From assembly GCA_964486335.1 (NCBI GenBank), contig CAZAMB010000013.1, positions 1-64,000 on the forward strand: a stretch of 64,000 bases of DNA, written 5' to 3'. A program made the translations under genes and the position numbers. Under the pieces are notes generated by a model. The model did no database searches. It was not told the DNA's origin and saw only the letters and a list, made by a program, of their open reading frames with translations. Of the stretch, positions 34,624 to 43,746 are shown in pieces; the first letter of the stretch is position 1; every line of letters begins with the position of its first letter. The DNA comes from CAZAMB01 sp964486335 (lineage in GTDB: Bacteria; Planctomycetota; Phycisphaerae; UBA1845).

Positions 34624-34718
34624 GGCCGCGCTCCCGCCCTATGGTTATCGGTGCCGGCGCGAAATCACTTTGGGGATCGAAGTATGCAGGCGGTTCAACT
34701 GCCCTTGCCGCGCGAGTT

Positions 34719-35174
34719 TTATTGGACGGAGGCTCGCACAAAGGCAACAAACTCGCTCGCCGATTGGTAGCCCAATCGCCGCGCCAGCAGGTTGCCGTCG
34801 GCATCGGTGACGACGTAGGTTGGCGTGCTCTCGACCTGGTATCGATCGGCCCAATCCGAATGGGAAATGGCGTTCACCAGTACCGGTACAAATCCGTCCA
34901 GCGACGCTCGGACAGGCTTGCTGGGCAGCACTTCATGCTCCATGGCCGCACAAGGCGGACAGCCCGGCAGATAAAAACCCATGACGACTTTCTTGCCGGA
35001 TGCTTTTGCCTCGGCGAGGGCGGCTTGCGGATCGCTGCCCCAGCCTTCGGGCGGTGAGCCCGTCCCCGGCGAGGAAAAAAAGACCAGCAGGGCGAGGCCG
35101 ACCAGCGCGGCCAGCATCCACTGAGGAATGGACCCCATAGCGGACTTGGACGACACCATCGTGGTCTGATTCAT
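34719..35174 (-). CDS. Membrane-anchored thioredoxin-like protein (CPPC)
   Basis: This 151-residue protein has one N-terminal membrane helix (QWMLAALVGLALLVFF) and a thioredoxin-like domain. The active-site motif is CPPC (FYLPGCPPCAAMEHEV) in place of the CGPC of classical thioredoxin. The cis-Pro loop is visible in VESTPTYVVTDADGN. The fold therefore probably faces the periplasm and could reduce or isomerise disulfides. That fits the Cys-rich secreted protein at 39-43 kb, but no link is proven. The ATG at 35174 lies 57 bases after a small Cys protein gene. Confidence 0.85.
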   Translation of the reverse strand: MNQTTMVSSKSAMGSIPQWMLAALVGLALLVFFSSPGTGSPPEGWGSDPQAALAEAKASGKKVVMGFYLPGCPPCAAMEHEVLPSKPVRASLDGFVPVLVNAISHSDWADRYQVESTPTYVVTDADGNLLARRLGYQSASEFVAFVRASVQ

Positions 35175-35231
35175 GACAGGCTCTACGTCGGTGCGATCAT
35201 GAAAGTTCGCATGCGCAGCGCTGGGATCGGT

Positions 35232-35423
35232 TTACGAATCGGATTCAGCGTCCCCTTCCGACCCATTCCCGCCGTCGAGCACCCTGGACTTCACGTCGCC
35301 GCCCCCGGTCAGCCGCAGTTCAAGCACCTTGTGCGTCCGCGAACAAGTCATGTGAATCGTCGTTTCGGGCATGTCAAACGAGTGCGACGTCTGACAGGCC
35401 GGGCAATCAAACCGTACCAGCAT
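35232..35423 (-). CDS. Small cysteine-containing protein, function unknown
   Basis: This 63-residue open frame begins with ATG 35423 (MLVRFDCPACQTSHSF), preceded by GGGAAC at a fair ribosome-binding distance. It has one CxxC (CPAC), one further Cys followed by His (TCSRTHK) and an acidic C-terminal tail. This could be a single zinc-binding knuckle, but four ligands are not certain. It sits between the antiporter (62 bases before) and the thioredoxin-like gene on the same strand. Coding is plausible from the spacing and a sensible N-terminus, not proven. Confidence 0.5.
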   Translation of the reverse strand: MLVRFDCPACQTSHSFDMPETTIHMTCSRTHKVLELRLTGGGDVKSRVLDGGNGSEGDAESDS

Positions 35424-35485
35424 GCAAATTGTTCCCGGCGGCACGGTCCCCGTCGTTCCAGCGCATCGCGCCGCCGCCGGCGAGG

Positions 35486-36973
35486 TTACAGGAAAACCAG
35501 CGTCACGACAATAAAGAGCGGGACCAGAATGCCGACGCTGTAGACCATGTACCCGAAGAAACTGGGCATCTTCACCCCCGACTGCTCGGCGATGCTCTTG
35601 ACCATGAAGTTCGGGCCGTTGCCGATGTAAGTGTTCGCTCCCATGAATACCGCGCCCAGCGAGATCGCCACCAGCAGGTCCTGCCGGATGTAATTGCCGT
35701 CGAGAAGCTGGAAGATGCCCTCGCCCGCCGCGTGGGTCATCGAATTGGCGATCTGGAAGAACACCAGATAAGTCGGGGCGTTGTCCAGGAAGCTGGACAA
35801 AACGCCGGTTACCCAAAAGAACTTCCACGGGCTGTCCATCACCTTGCCGATGTCGTCTCCGCTGGCCCGAAGGATTTCGAGCGGCGGCTGCATGGCGATG
35901 AAGATACCGATGAACAGTGCGGACACTTCAAGTATCGCGTGGTAGTTGAACTTGTTGTCGGATCGGATTCGCTTTGAGGTCATCATCAGCGACAGGCCCA
36001 CCAGGCCCAGCATGACCAATTCCCGCATGAACGGGAACGGATGAAACGAAGTTCCAAGGAAAGACTCGCCGGGCTTAATCAATGCCACGGCAAACACGAC
36101 ACCCATGAGGAGGGCGAGGTTGGACTTTCCGTTAAGCGTCATCGGCTGAAGTTGCGTTTCATCGCGCACGATGTCCCGCTTGGTTTCATGTCGATAGACC
36201 ATGGTGTCCCAGATGTAGTAGACAATGAGCAACGCGATGCTCAACAGCGCCCACTCCTTCCACAGACAGAGCGTCCACATGAACGGAACGCCCTTGAGGT
36301 AGCCGAGGAAGAGCGGCGGATCACCGATCGGCAGCAGGCAGCCTCCGATGTTGCTCACGAGAAAGATAAAAAAGATCACTGTGTGCTTGACGTGCTTTCT
36401 CTCCGAGTTGGTTTGGAGCAGCGGGCGGATCAGCAACATGCTCGCGCCCGTCGTTCCGACAAAGCTGGCGATTGCCGCTCCAACGGCCAGAAACGCCGTG
36501 TTCGTCGCCGGGTGCGCGGCGAGGTCGCCCTTCAAGCAGATTCCGCCGCTGATAACGTACAGCGAAAAGAGAAGCACGATGAAGGGGATGTATTCCTCGA
36601 TGAGCGCGTGTTCCAGCACCGTGACAACCTTCGCCGTGCTGTAGGCCATCCAATAGTACGCCAACGTCAATCCCGCGAACACCAACGAGACCATCAGGCG
36701 GTTCTTGTTGCTTTCCCACCAGTGCGCCGTCGCGGGAATCAGCGGAAACGTCGCGATGGTCAGCAGGATGCCGACAAACGGTATGATGGCCCACATCGCG
36801 GGCGCATGTTCGTGCGCTCCGTGGCCGCCGCCATGCCCCGCTCCGTGAGAGAGCGAGTGATAGATGAGACCGCCCATGGCGATCGCGCCCAGGGCTATGG
36901 CGGCCCACTGCAATCCGGTCATGCGAGACGAATGCTGATGATGCGTATTGGACATGTTCAGGCTGATTTCCAC
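35486..36973 (-). CDS. Na+/H+ antiporter, NhaD/ion-transporter superfamily
   Basis: This 495-residue protein has about 11-12 membrane segments. The N-terminal tail is His-rich (THHQHSS, then HGAGHGGGHGAHEHAP around the first helix). Motifs such as FVGTTGASMLLIRPLLQ, SNIGGCLLPIGDPPLFLGYL and DNAPTYLVFFQIANS match NhaD-like and ArsB/CitMHS-superfamily carriers, with Asn/Asp in unwound helices. Transported ions are inferred from family. GTG 36973 is the likely start because AAAAGGAG precedes it by nine bases. It is followed by the small Cys protein and the thioredoxin-like gene. Confidence 0.82.
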   Translation of the reverse strand: MEISLNMSNTHHQHSSRMTGLQWAAIALGAIAMGGLIYHSLSHGAGHGGGHGAHEHAPAMWAIIPFVGILLTIATFPLIPATAHWWESNKNRLMVSLVFAGLTLAYYWMAYSTAKVVTVLEHALIEEYIPFIVLLFSLYVISGGICLKGDLAAHPATNTAFLAVGAAIASFVGTTGASMLLIRPLLQTNSERKHVKHTVIFFIFLVSNIGGCLLPIGDPPLFLGYLKGVPFMWTLCLWKEWALLSIALLIVYYIWDTMVYRHETKRDIVRDETQLQPMTLNGKSNLALLMGVVFAVALIKPGESFLGTSFHPFPFMRELVMLGLVGLSLMMTSKRIRSDNKFNYHAILEVSALFIGIFIAMQPPLEILRASGDDIGKVMDSPWKFFWVTGVLSSFLDNAPTYLVFFQIANSMTHAAGEGIFQLLDGNYIRQDLLVAISLGAVFMGANTYIGNGPNFMVKSIAEQSGVKMPSFFGYMVYSVGILVPLFIVVTLVFL

Positions 36974-37560
36974 GCGCGTACGCTCCTTTTGTCTTGGGTT
37001 CGTGTCGGCGGCTTCGCGATGAAGCGAATGCGACCTGCTCGACGCGGCGGTGAGCTTGCGGCGTGGTTCCTTTCTCGGAATACCTCGAAATACGACCCGA
37101 ACCGTCGATTTCGGTGCACGCGCCGATCACCGTCGATCGTTGTATCGGACGGTTTGACGGTTCGGATTGCCAAATGCGTTATCCTCGCGCCGAGGAATCC
37201 GCGCCCGCGCGAGTTCAAAGGGCGATAATACTGACCGAACCGGTGCCGGAAATCCAGTGGCGATCGCCGATCAAAGAGATTCGACGGCTTTTTCGGTCCG
37301 CTTCGGCCTCTGGATGTCCAGCGGCGGTCCGGTGAATGGAGCAGCGACGCCGGACTATGGCCCCTGCGGGAATTCGACGCGCGGCGGCAATCTCCACCAC
37401 TCGCAGCGCTCTACAGCACAGTTCACGCCACTCGCGATTCCGACCACCGCCGCACAATCGAGAATCCATAGGGAAAAAGGAGGCAGGGCGACCGCGTCGT
37501 GACTGACTTTCCGTCGATGCGCTCGACCCGCATGAACCTCGAAATGGTGAATGTTGCGAA
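36974..37560. other. 587-base gap upstream of the antiporter; inverted repeat
   Basis: No convincing gene was seen; open frames here lack family features or start signals. The ribosome-binding site AAAAGGAG of the antiporter lies at 36983-36990. A perfect 10-base inverted repeat (CCGAACCGTC at 37097-37106 and its complement at 37156-37165) is separated by 49 bases and could be a regulatory site for the antiporter. No RNA gene signature was found. Confidence 0.4.
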
Positions 37561-37824
37561 CTAACGGCCTCGTGCACTTTCGGACGACGTGCCGGCATCC
37601 TGTCGTTGTTCGAGCCGCGGGGCCGACCGCGGCTCGTCGAGTCTGCGATCCTTGGACGTATCTTCAATGTCGTCACGCACGTCCTTCATGCCCTTCTTGA
37701 ACTCGACGATGCTTTTGCCGAGCGATCGGGCGACTTCCGGCAGTCGCCGACCGAAGATCAGAAGTCCGAACACCAGAATGACGACCCACTCCATGCCGCT
37801 GGGCAAGCCGAACATAGCGATCAT
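37561..37824 (-). CDS. tatA: Twin-arginine translocase subunit TatA/TatB-like
   Basis: TatA forms the pore of the twin-arginine export system. This 87-residue protein has the typical short N-terminal helix with a following hinge: GMEWVVILVFGLLIFGRRLP then EVARSLGKSIVEFKKGMKDV (amphipathic helix). The length is normal for TatA; the conserved Glu position in the helix (MEW) hints at TatB and FGRRLPE at TatA, so A or B is not certain. The tail is charged and disordered. No tatC was found. A protein with a Tat-like signal is encoded at 55.5 kb. Confidence 0.85.
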   Translation of the reverse strand: MIAMFGLPSGMEWVVILVFGLLIFGRRLPEVARSLGKSIVEFKKGMKDVRDDIEDTSKDRRLDEPRSAPRLEQRQDAGTSSESARGR

Positions 37825-38225
37825 TTCCCTTGCCTCCCGTCGCCTTCAAGAAGGTCGTGCGTTCCGGTCATTCGTCCACCGCGGTCCGGTTCACCGGGCC
37901 GCCCCCGCAATGCAGGCGAGCAATGACGGGTCGGTCGTCGCACGCGCGACGCCGAGTGGTGGTCCGATGATCACGAAATCGGATGACGTCATTGTATCCG
38001 CGAATCCAAAGACCAGTCAAAACGCGCTGATCTCTTGTGGCAGGTCCGTGTTGATACAAACGGCTACGGCAGGGAGCCGAGACGGTCCCGTATCCAACAG
38101 CGAACTTGCTCGCCGACGCGCGCTTCGCATCCCGGATGGACCTCGCCGGTTCCCTTTTATCGGGCAATAAGAGCGTAAGGGCCATTTGTTGGCCCGGGCG
38201 GGGGGACGAGAAAAAACGGTTGCGC
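37825..38225. other. 401-base gap with a small hairpin, no gene seen
   Basis: Open frames on both strands lack start signals and family features, so no gene is called. A six-base-pair hairpin (GGGCCA with TGGCCC, five-base loop) at 38179-38195 lies 30 bases after the FlgM-like stop and could end its transcript, though no T-tract follows. Confidence 0.35.
38179..38195 (-). terminator. Weak hairpin after flgM-like gene
   Basis: Perfect six-pair stem with a five-base loop. On the - strand it is followed by a pyrimidine-rich stretch, not a clear U-tract. Termination is therefore only a possibility. Confidence 0.25.
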
Positions 38226-38510
38226 CTATCCAATCACGTCCAAAAGGCGATCGACCGTTCCCATGATGCGCTGCGGAGACTCAAACGTCCCATCGGCAAT
38301 TTCGGCGCGAATGGCGTTGATGCGGGCGAGCCGCAGGCTGGAATCGCCCGTGATGCGCGACATCGCCGTGCCCAGCCCTGAGATTTCTACCGTGTCGGTC
38401 CGACCGCTCGGCTCTCCGACGGCAGCTTCGCGCGATGGGCCGGTTGTCACCGGCGGAAAAGTTGGGGCCAGATGAGAGGTCGCGCCGCTGATGTTGATGA
38501 TTTCACTCAT
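38226..38510 (-). CDS. flgM: FlgM-like anti-sigma-28 factor, orphan
   Basis: FlgM binds the flagellar sigma factor FliA/sigma-28 and is exported when the flagellar hook is complete. This 94-residue protein has a disordered N-terminal half and a C-terminal helical region. RLARINAIRAEIADGTFESP and RIMGTVDRLLDVI match the FlgM sigma-binding domain, where IxxLRxxIxxGxY is typical. No flagellar, fliA or hook genes lie in the window. The match is to a short domain, so the symbol is a family call only; the regulated sigma factor is unknown. Confidence 0.7.
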   Translation of the reverse strand: MSEIINISGATSHLAPTFPPVTTGPSREAAVGEPSGRTDTVEISGLGTAMSRITGDSSLRLARINAIRAEIADGTFESPQRIMGTVDRLLDVIG

Positions 38511-39061
38511 GTCGCCACGTCCTTGAGCGATAGGGCCTGTTGTCCGTCGGACCAGTGTTGAAAAACACCGGCCGCCACGCCATCCGTCCGACGCTGTCTA
38601 CCTTGCACGGCGCACCACCACCGTCCGATCGGAATCGACCGGCGCCGCGCTCACGCATTCATCCTTGAATGGCCGGTGAGAATCAGGCGTGTCAGCGTTG
38701 CGAGGCCCCGTTCCATCAATTGGCCCCGGACGACTCCATCGTCATTTCTAGTATCGTCCGATGGGTTTCGCGCGCTTGAAGCAAAATGAGTTTTTCACAG
38801 GTAAAATCGGTCCAATCCACAACATCTTGCAAGATCCGCAATTGCGGCTCCCAACATGTCGCGGAGTCCACTCGTTTCGATGCAATTGCAAAACTCAAAC
38901 ACTATCCATCTTTCCCATATTAACATTCCTCCATCGGTTTCACTCTGCAAAAACGAGAAAATCATTGCGTCATCTTGAGTCCCGGCAGTAAAATGCGCCG
39001 CGCCCTCCGCGCCCTCACACAACTTGGCCGATCGCTCCGCCATCGGCAGGAAGTTGATCCC
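38511..39061 (+). other. 551-base divergent intergenic region
   Basis: The region separates the FlgM-like gene (-) from the giant Cys-rich gene (+). No gene is convincing. Bases 38760-38960 are AT-rich relative to their surroundings, as expected for promoter DNA. AGGAAG just before ATG 39062 is the ribosome-binding site of the Cys-rich gene. Confidence 0.5.
38965..38994 (+). promoter_or_regulatory. Putative promoter of the Cys-rich gene
   Basis: TTGCGT (four of six matches), an 18-base spacer and TAAAAT (five of six) end 67 bases before the ATG at 39062. Transcription would begin near 39001. Confidence 0.4.
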
Positions 39062-42000
39062 ATGAAGCTCACTCGATCTTGCATCCCTGTCATCCTGATT
39101 GGTGCCGTTTCTTCCATTGCTCGGGCGGACCAACCTCCGCCGGAACGTTCTTCGCTGAAAACGACCGGCCAGTCGGCGCAAGTTTCATCGGGCGGCTGCA
39201 CGCATGATATCGAGTGCGACGACGGAAATCCCTGCACGATCGACGAGTGTGATTTTCCGAGCGGCGGGCCGATCGGGTCAGGCGCCTGCGTGCATACAGC
39301 AGCTGCGGATGGAACCGATGGCGGATTCGGCGGACCTGAGTGCATCGCGGCGGCCGGTTTGCTTTGCGGCGGGTGCAACGACGGGCTGTTCTGCAACGGC
39401 GTGGAGTCGTGCATGGGCGGCGTGTGCGCGCCCGGAACACCGCCGTGCAGCGGCGCGGAGGTGTGCAGCGAGTCGCTCGATTATTGCCAGTCGGGCCCGT
39501 GCGATCCACAGTTGAAGTGCATCGACGGTCCGACCCCGGGAATCAACTGCGCGACGCATTTTGAATGTGGGACCGGCGGGCGGTGTGCGTATCCTGATTG
39601 CGACGATGGCTTGCGCTGCAACGGACACGAAGCGTGCATGGGGGGCATCTGCACGGCCACGGAGAACCCCTGCGGGCACGGTGCCGATTGCAGCGAGCGA
39701 AGATGTTCCGAGACGGGACAAGTTGTGTTCTGTGAAAGCGACGCGGATTGCTCGGGAGTCACTGCAAATAGCACTTGCACAGTTCTGGGCCCGGCATGCA
39801 AAGTGGGTCGATGTTGTTCGATTGGGCAGGAACCCCTCTGTTCCAAACGAACGCTCACAAGTTGCAGCGCTGGTGGCGGTCAATTCTATGCTTCCGATGA
39901 AGGTTCGTTCTCTCCTGGAAATATTTGTCCTCTAATCAACGGCGTTGTTGTTCGCTGCCCGAAATACGGCTCCGGGATCGCGCCGTTCGGGGTGGTGACG
40001 CGACCGGCGGGGCCGGTGTCGAACTCGGCCGTCGTCGATCCGTCGGCGGGCTTGGCCCTGCGCCGATTGGGCGATGACTACACCTTGTCAAACTCGGGAG
40101 TGTGCGTTGGCGGGTCACGAAATGGACTGGCCTGTGGCAACGATGCCTCTTGTACAAGTGGATTCTGCAACCTGACCGGGACGAGTTTTCTCGCGGTGGA
40201 CTTCCTTCGGATCGTGGGCGCCATGTTCGAGGGCGATCGGCTCGTCGTCGAGTTTCGCGATGAGGCCGGTCATCTGGTCGACGAACAGTTTGTGTCGGCC
40301 GCTGGGTTCGTTGATTTCGAAGTTCATCCTATTCTATTCAAACCTCCGGTGACGATACCAAGCCGCGGCTTCGTGGTGGTGCGCGTACCCGCGGAGTACT
40401 CGCCCAACGGGCGGTTCATTTGGGCTGCGACGGACTCTGCGGACGTTGGGGCGAACGACCCCAATGTATTGTGGGTCAACGACGGACCGGCCGTGAACTT
40501 TCTCTCGCCGAATCCCGGCGTTCTGATGTTCGAACTGCAGGGAGACAAAACGCCGGGGCCATTCGGGGCCTGCTGCGAAAGTGACGGCAGCGGCTGTGTG
40601 GACGGCGCGCTGCCTTGGGTGTGCAAAGGCGAAGGCAAAGTGTTTCTCGGCACGGGGACGATCTGCCCGCAGCCGTCGTGTGATACCGGCGCGTGCTGCG
40701 ACGCGACGACGGGTCAGTGCTCGGTCGGCACGGACACGGAGTGCGCAACAACTGGCGGAATATTTCGAGGTTTCGGTTCGCACTGCGATCTGAACTTGTG
40801 CCCACAACCGTCTTTCACCGGCGCCGACCGATGCGAAGACGTCACGTTTCACATCATCACCGCGCCTCTGCCGGGCGAATCGAGGACGATCACGATCACC
40901 GGCGACAACAGTAGTGCCACTCGACAAACCGGCGAACCGCTTTGTCTTGCGGGAGGAGAAACAACGCTCACCGAACTGGGTTGGTACGAAGGCATCGACA
41001 CCATGGAATGCACGATGCTTCGGGTGGACTATTGCGGCACCGAACCGGTAAAGCGCCCGGTGTACCATGTGCTGTACGACGACTGCCCGTGCGGCCCGCC
41101 GATCGAAAGCACTTCGAACCCCTATCAATTCCCGCAGGCGGATCGCGGCGAGGGAGCGCCCTTTTGCTACGATCAAAACTCATGGATGACGTTTGGTCCG
41201 CTGGGGCCCGGTCATTACATCATCCCGGTCTACTCGGGCATTCCAGGGAGTTTTGGACCGTATCAAATGCACGTCACGGCGCAAGGTTGTCCGGACGCGG
41301 CCTGCTGCGTGGCCGATCAGTGCGCCGGGGTGATGAACCAGCTTGAGTGCGATGCAGCGGGCGGCAACTGGCTGGGGCCGCCGCAGAAGGGAACGCCGGT
41401 TACGACCTGTGTGCCCGGCGTTTGCGAAACGGGATCGTGCTGCGCGCAATCTGGCGGTTGCGTTGACATCGACCCGCTGGGGCAATTGGTGACAAAAGCG
41501 TACTGCGATTCGGTCGGCGGAACCTACACCGGCGGCGTGCGCTGCAAGGGCGGTGTATGCGCGCTGGGGGATCCTCCGATATCCTGTAGCTCCTGGAACG
41601 AGTGTGGAGCCAACGGCCCTTGTCTGTGCAACGGAGTGAACTGCACGTCATCGATGCCGGAGACGAAACAGGCATCGCCGTGTCCAAGTTGTGAGATCGA
41701 ATCGAACGAGTACTGTCAGTCGTTCGACGACAGCATTGAGTTTGCGTTTAGCGATCGACAACTGGGCAATTCGGGGATTTTGGCCGCTGACGATTTTGTA
41801 CCCTTCGCCGATACGCTGAGTCAGGTCTGTGTGTGGGGGTTTTATTATGATATCGGTTTCGAGCCGGTCGACACGGACTGCGGGCCCGCGGTCGCGCAAG
41901 ATGCGTTTCGCGTGCGCTTGTTTGCGAACGATCCCGTGACCGGACGAATGCCGGGAGCGCTGGTCGGTGAAAGCATGGCGACATCGACGCGAATTGCGCT

Positions 42001-43600
42001 GGCTACTTCGCGGATTGAGGCTTGGACATACGTTGGTTCCGAGACTTACGTTCATACGTTGACTCTCGAAACGCCGATCAGCGGACTGATTCTCGATGGA
42101 CGAACCTACTGGCTGGAGGTGTCCAACGATCCGACGGCGTTCGGGCCGGCGACTTGTTTGTGGCTTTGGAGTCAGAGGGAGCAGAGTTTAACGAGTTACT
42201 CGTTTACAGGCGATGACGATGGGTATCGGGCGGGCTGGGAGAAGCCGTTGGATTTCGTTTTCTGTCTGAACATGCCGATGCAGCCAAGCACGGCGGGCCT
42301 GCTCGCCGGGTCCTGCTGCCGATGCGACGGAGCATGCATGGAGAAAACGCTCAGCGAATGCGACAGCGTGAACGGCATCTGGGATGTGACTCGCACGAAT
42401 TGCGACGGCGTGACTTGTGCTTCAGGCGCACCGATCAACGACAATTGCACGGACGGGCCGATCGATATCGTCGATGGTTCGTATGTACTCCATACGCAAT
42501 GCGCGACGACCGATGGATACGGTCCGATCTGGACCGACTTCGGGCCATTTCAAATCGAGAAGGATCTGTGGTTTCGGTATGTCGCCCCATCCAATTGCAA
42601 GTTGACGGTAGGCATGTGTGGCACCGACGAACGCTACGATGCGGCGCTGGCGGTCTATTACAACACGAATCTGGGCGATCCAGCCGTCTGCCCGCCGTGT
42701 CCCCTGGACGCGACGACGTCGAATGCCACGCTGGCGGGACTCGGTCAGGACGAAAGCTGCACGGTGTTTGCTCACGGAGGCGCCGGAGTCTGGCGATCGA
42801 TGGAACAGATCGGAAGGCCGGCTCTGGCGGGCGAGTGTTTCCTGATTCGGGTGGGCGGATACCCGGTACACTCCGGCACTGGCATTCTGGACGTGTCCTG
42901 CGACCCCTGCATCGAAACGGGCGCGCCGCCGTGCGAAGGTCTCATCACTGCGACTCGGTTTCTATCCATCGGTTGCGATATGTTCCGGCCCTGCAATCCG
43001 ATCTCGCGGGGCGACGCCGCGATTCGCGTCCGTCTGACTTCGCTGCACCACGTCGATCCGCCGTACACCGGCGGTCCGTCGGTGCCGTTCAGCGGATTCG
43101 AAGGACAGATTCGATGGGTCGGTCCGCCGGCGCAATACGCCGAGTCCAGCTCCAATCCGACGATGTTCTGGGCTTCGGAGCTTCAGTGCGAACCGTATTA
43201 CCGCGACTGGAGCGACATTCCGTCGCTGTTCGTGACGGGGTCGGCCATCGTGCCGAGTTCGATCTATCATTATGAAATGCTGGCGGCGTCGTGCATGGGA
43301 TCGGAAGCGACCTGCACCGATGTTTCCGTGACGGTCGAGGGCAGGACGCACCGCTGGGGCGATGTGACGGCGCCTTTTGTTCCCAATGGGTCGCAGCCGG
43401 ACTTCAACGATATCGCGGCCCTGGTGGATAAGTTCAAGAGCGTACCGGGGGCACTGCTCAAGGCACAGGCGCTGCTGGCGGGCGCGGACATCGACGGCAA
43501 CATCTCCATCGTTCCCGATGTGGGATTCGGTCACATCGCGGCGTGCGTGGATGCGTTCAAGGGGCTTCCCTATCCCCACACCATCGCCAATTGCCCGTGA
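39062..43600 (+). CDS. Giant secreted Cys-rich modular protein with dockerin-like C-terminus
   Basis: This 1512-residue protein has a signal peptide (KLTRSCIPVILIGAVSSIARA) after ATG 39062, chosen over ATG 38975 because AGGAAG precedes it. The N-terminal region has two near-identical Cys modules (DGLFCNGVESCMGGVC and DGLRCNGHEACMGGIC). Six modules of the kind CCxxxxxxC, then ECxxxGGxxxGxxxxC follow (for example ACCDATTGQC with ECATTGG). Beta-rich stretches lie between them. The C-terminus has two acidic, Asp/Asn-containing segments (QPDFNDIAALVDKF and DGNISIVPDVGFGH) like the dockerin-like tails of planctomycete secreted proteins. It has no catalytic motif. A role in surface or extracellular structure is inference. 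Confidence 0.8.
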   Translation: MKLTRSCIPVILIGAVSSIARADQPPPERSSLKTTGQSAQVSSGGCTHDIECDDGNPCTIDECDFPSGGPIGSGACVHTAAADGTDGGFGGPECIAAAGLLCGGCNDGLFCNGVESCMGGVCAPGTPPCSGAEVCSESLDYCQSGPCDPQLKCIDGPTPGINCATHFECGTGGRCAYPDCDDGLRCNGHEACMGGICTATENPCGHGADCSERRCSETGQVVFCESDADCSGVTANSTCTVLGPACKVGRCCSIGQEPLCSKRTLTSCSAGGGQFYASDEGSFSPGNICPLINGVVVRCPKYGSGIAPFGVVTRPAGPVSNSAVVDPSAGLALRRLGDDYTLSNSGVCVGGSRNGLACGNDASCTSGFCNLTGTSFLAVDFLRIVGAMFEGDRLVVEFRDEAGHLVDEQFVSAAGFVDFEVHPILFKPPVTIPSRGFVVVRVPAEYSPNGRFIWAATDSADVGANDPNVLWVNDGPAVNFLSPNPGVLMFELQGDKTPGPFGACCESDGSGCVDGALPWVCKGEGKVFLGTGTICPQPSCDTGACCDATTGQCSVGTDTECATTGGIFRGFGSHCDLNLCPQPSFTGADRCEDVTFHIITAPLPGESRTITITGDNSSATRQTGEPLCLAGGETTLTELGWYEGIDTMECTMLRVDYCGTEPVKRPVYHVLYDDCPCGPPIESTSNPYQFPQADRGEGAPFCYDQNSWMTFGPLGPGHYIIPVYSGIPGSFGPYQMHVTAQGCPDAACCVADQCAGVMNQLECDAAGGNWLGPPQKGTPVTTCVPGVCETGSCCAQSGGCVDIDPLGQLVTKAYCDSVGGTYTGGVRCKGGVCALGDPPISCSSWNECGANGPCLCNGVNCTSSMPETKQASPCPSCEIESNEYCQSFDDSIEFAFSDRQLGNSGILAADDFVPFADTLSQVCVWGFYYDIGFEPVDTDCGPAVAQDAFRVRLFANDPVTGRMPGALVGESMATSTRIALATSRIEAWTYVGSETYVHTLTLETPISGLILDGRTYWLEVSNDPTAFGPATCLWLWSQREQSLTSYSFTGDDDGYRAGWEKPLDFVFCLNMPMQPSTAGLLAGSCCRCDGACMEKTLSECDSVNGIWDVTRTNCDGVTCASGAPINDNCTDGPIDIVDGSYVLHTQCATTDGYGPIWTDFGPFQIEKDLWFRYVAPSNCKLTVGMCGTDERYDAALAVYYNTNLGDPAVCPPCPLDATTSNATLAGLGQDESCTVFAHGGAGVWRSMEQIGRPALAGECFLIRVGGYPVHSGTGILDVSCDPCIETGAPPCEGLITATRFLSIGCDMFRPCNPISRGDAAIRVRLTSLHHVDPPYTGGPSVPFSGFEGQIRWVGPPAQYAESSSNPTMFWASELQCEPYYRDWSDIPSLFVTGSAIVPSSIYHYEMLAASCMGSEATCTDVSVTVEGRTHRWGDVTAPFVPNGSQPDFNDIAALVDKFKSVPGALLKAQALLAGADIDGNISIVPDVGFGHIAACVDAFKGLPYPHTIANCP

Positions 43601-43652
43601 TGGCGTCGGGACAAGCGGGGCCGATCGCCAGAACAGCTTCAATCCAGTCGTC

Positions 43653-43680
43653 GCGAGCCGCGGACTTCAGTCCGCGCGGA
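43653..43680. repeat. Palindromic intergenic repeat, copy 2
   Basis: This is 28-base identical to 23554-23581, with the same eight-pair palindrome (43659-43676) and TC loop. It sits between the ends of two convergent genes, where a hairpin could end transcription from both sides. Confidence 0.8.
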
Positions 43681-43746
43681 CTCCCGAATGGCTTCGACAT
43701 CCATCCCTTACGAATGCTTCGAAGCCGCGCAAAACCGGTTCAACAT

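Noticed and set aside
36041..37228. 395-codon open frame on the + strand over the antiporter
   Set aside because: It is a GC-rich shadow of the antiporter on the other strand and has low-complexity Arg/Asp composition.
37215..37676. 153-codon - strand frame overlapping the tatA 3' end
   Set aside because: Arg/Ser-rich, runs over tatA in another frame, with no ribosome-binding site or fold.
43601..43625. Possible second copy of the GCGTCGGGG palindrome just after the Cys-rich gene
   Set aside because: The left half matches but the right half cannot pair, so it is not counted as a copy.
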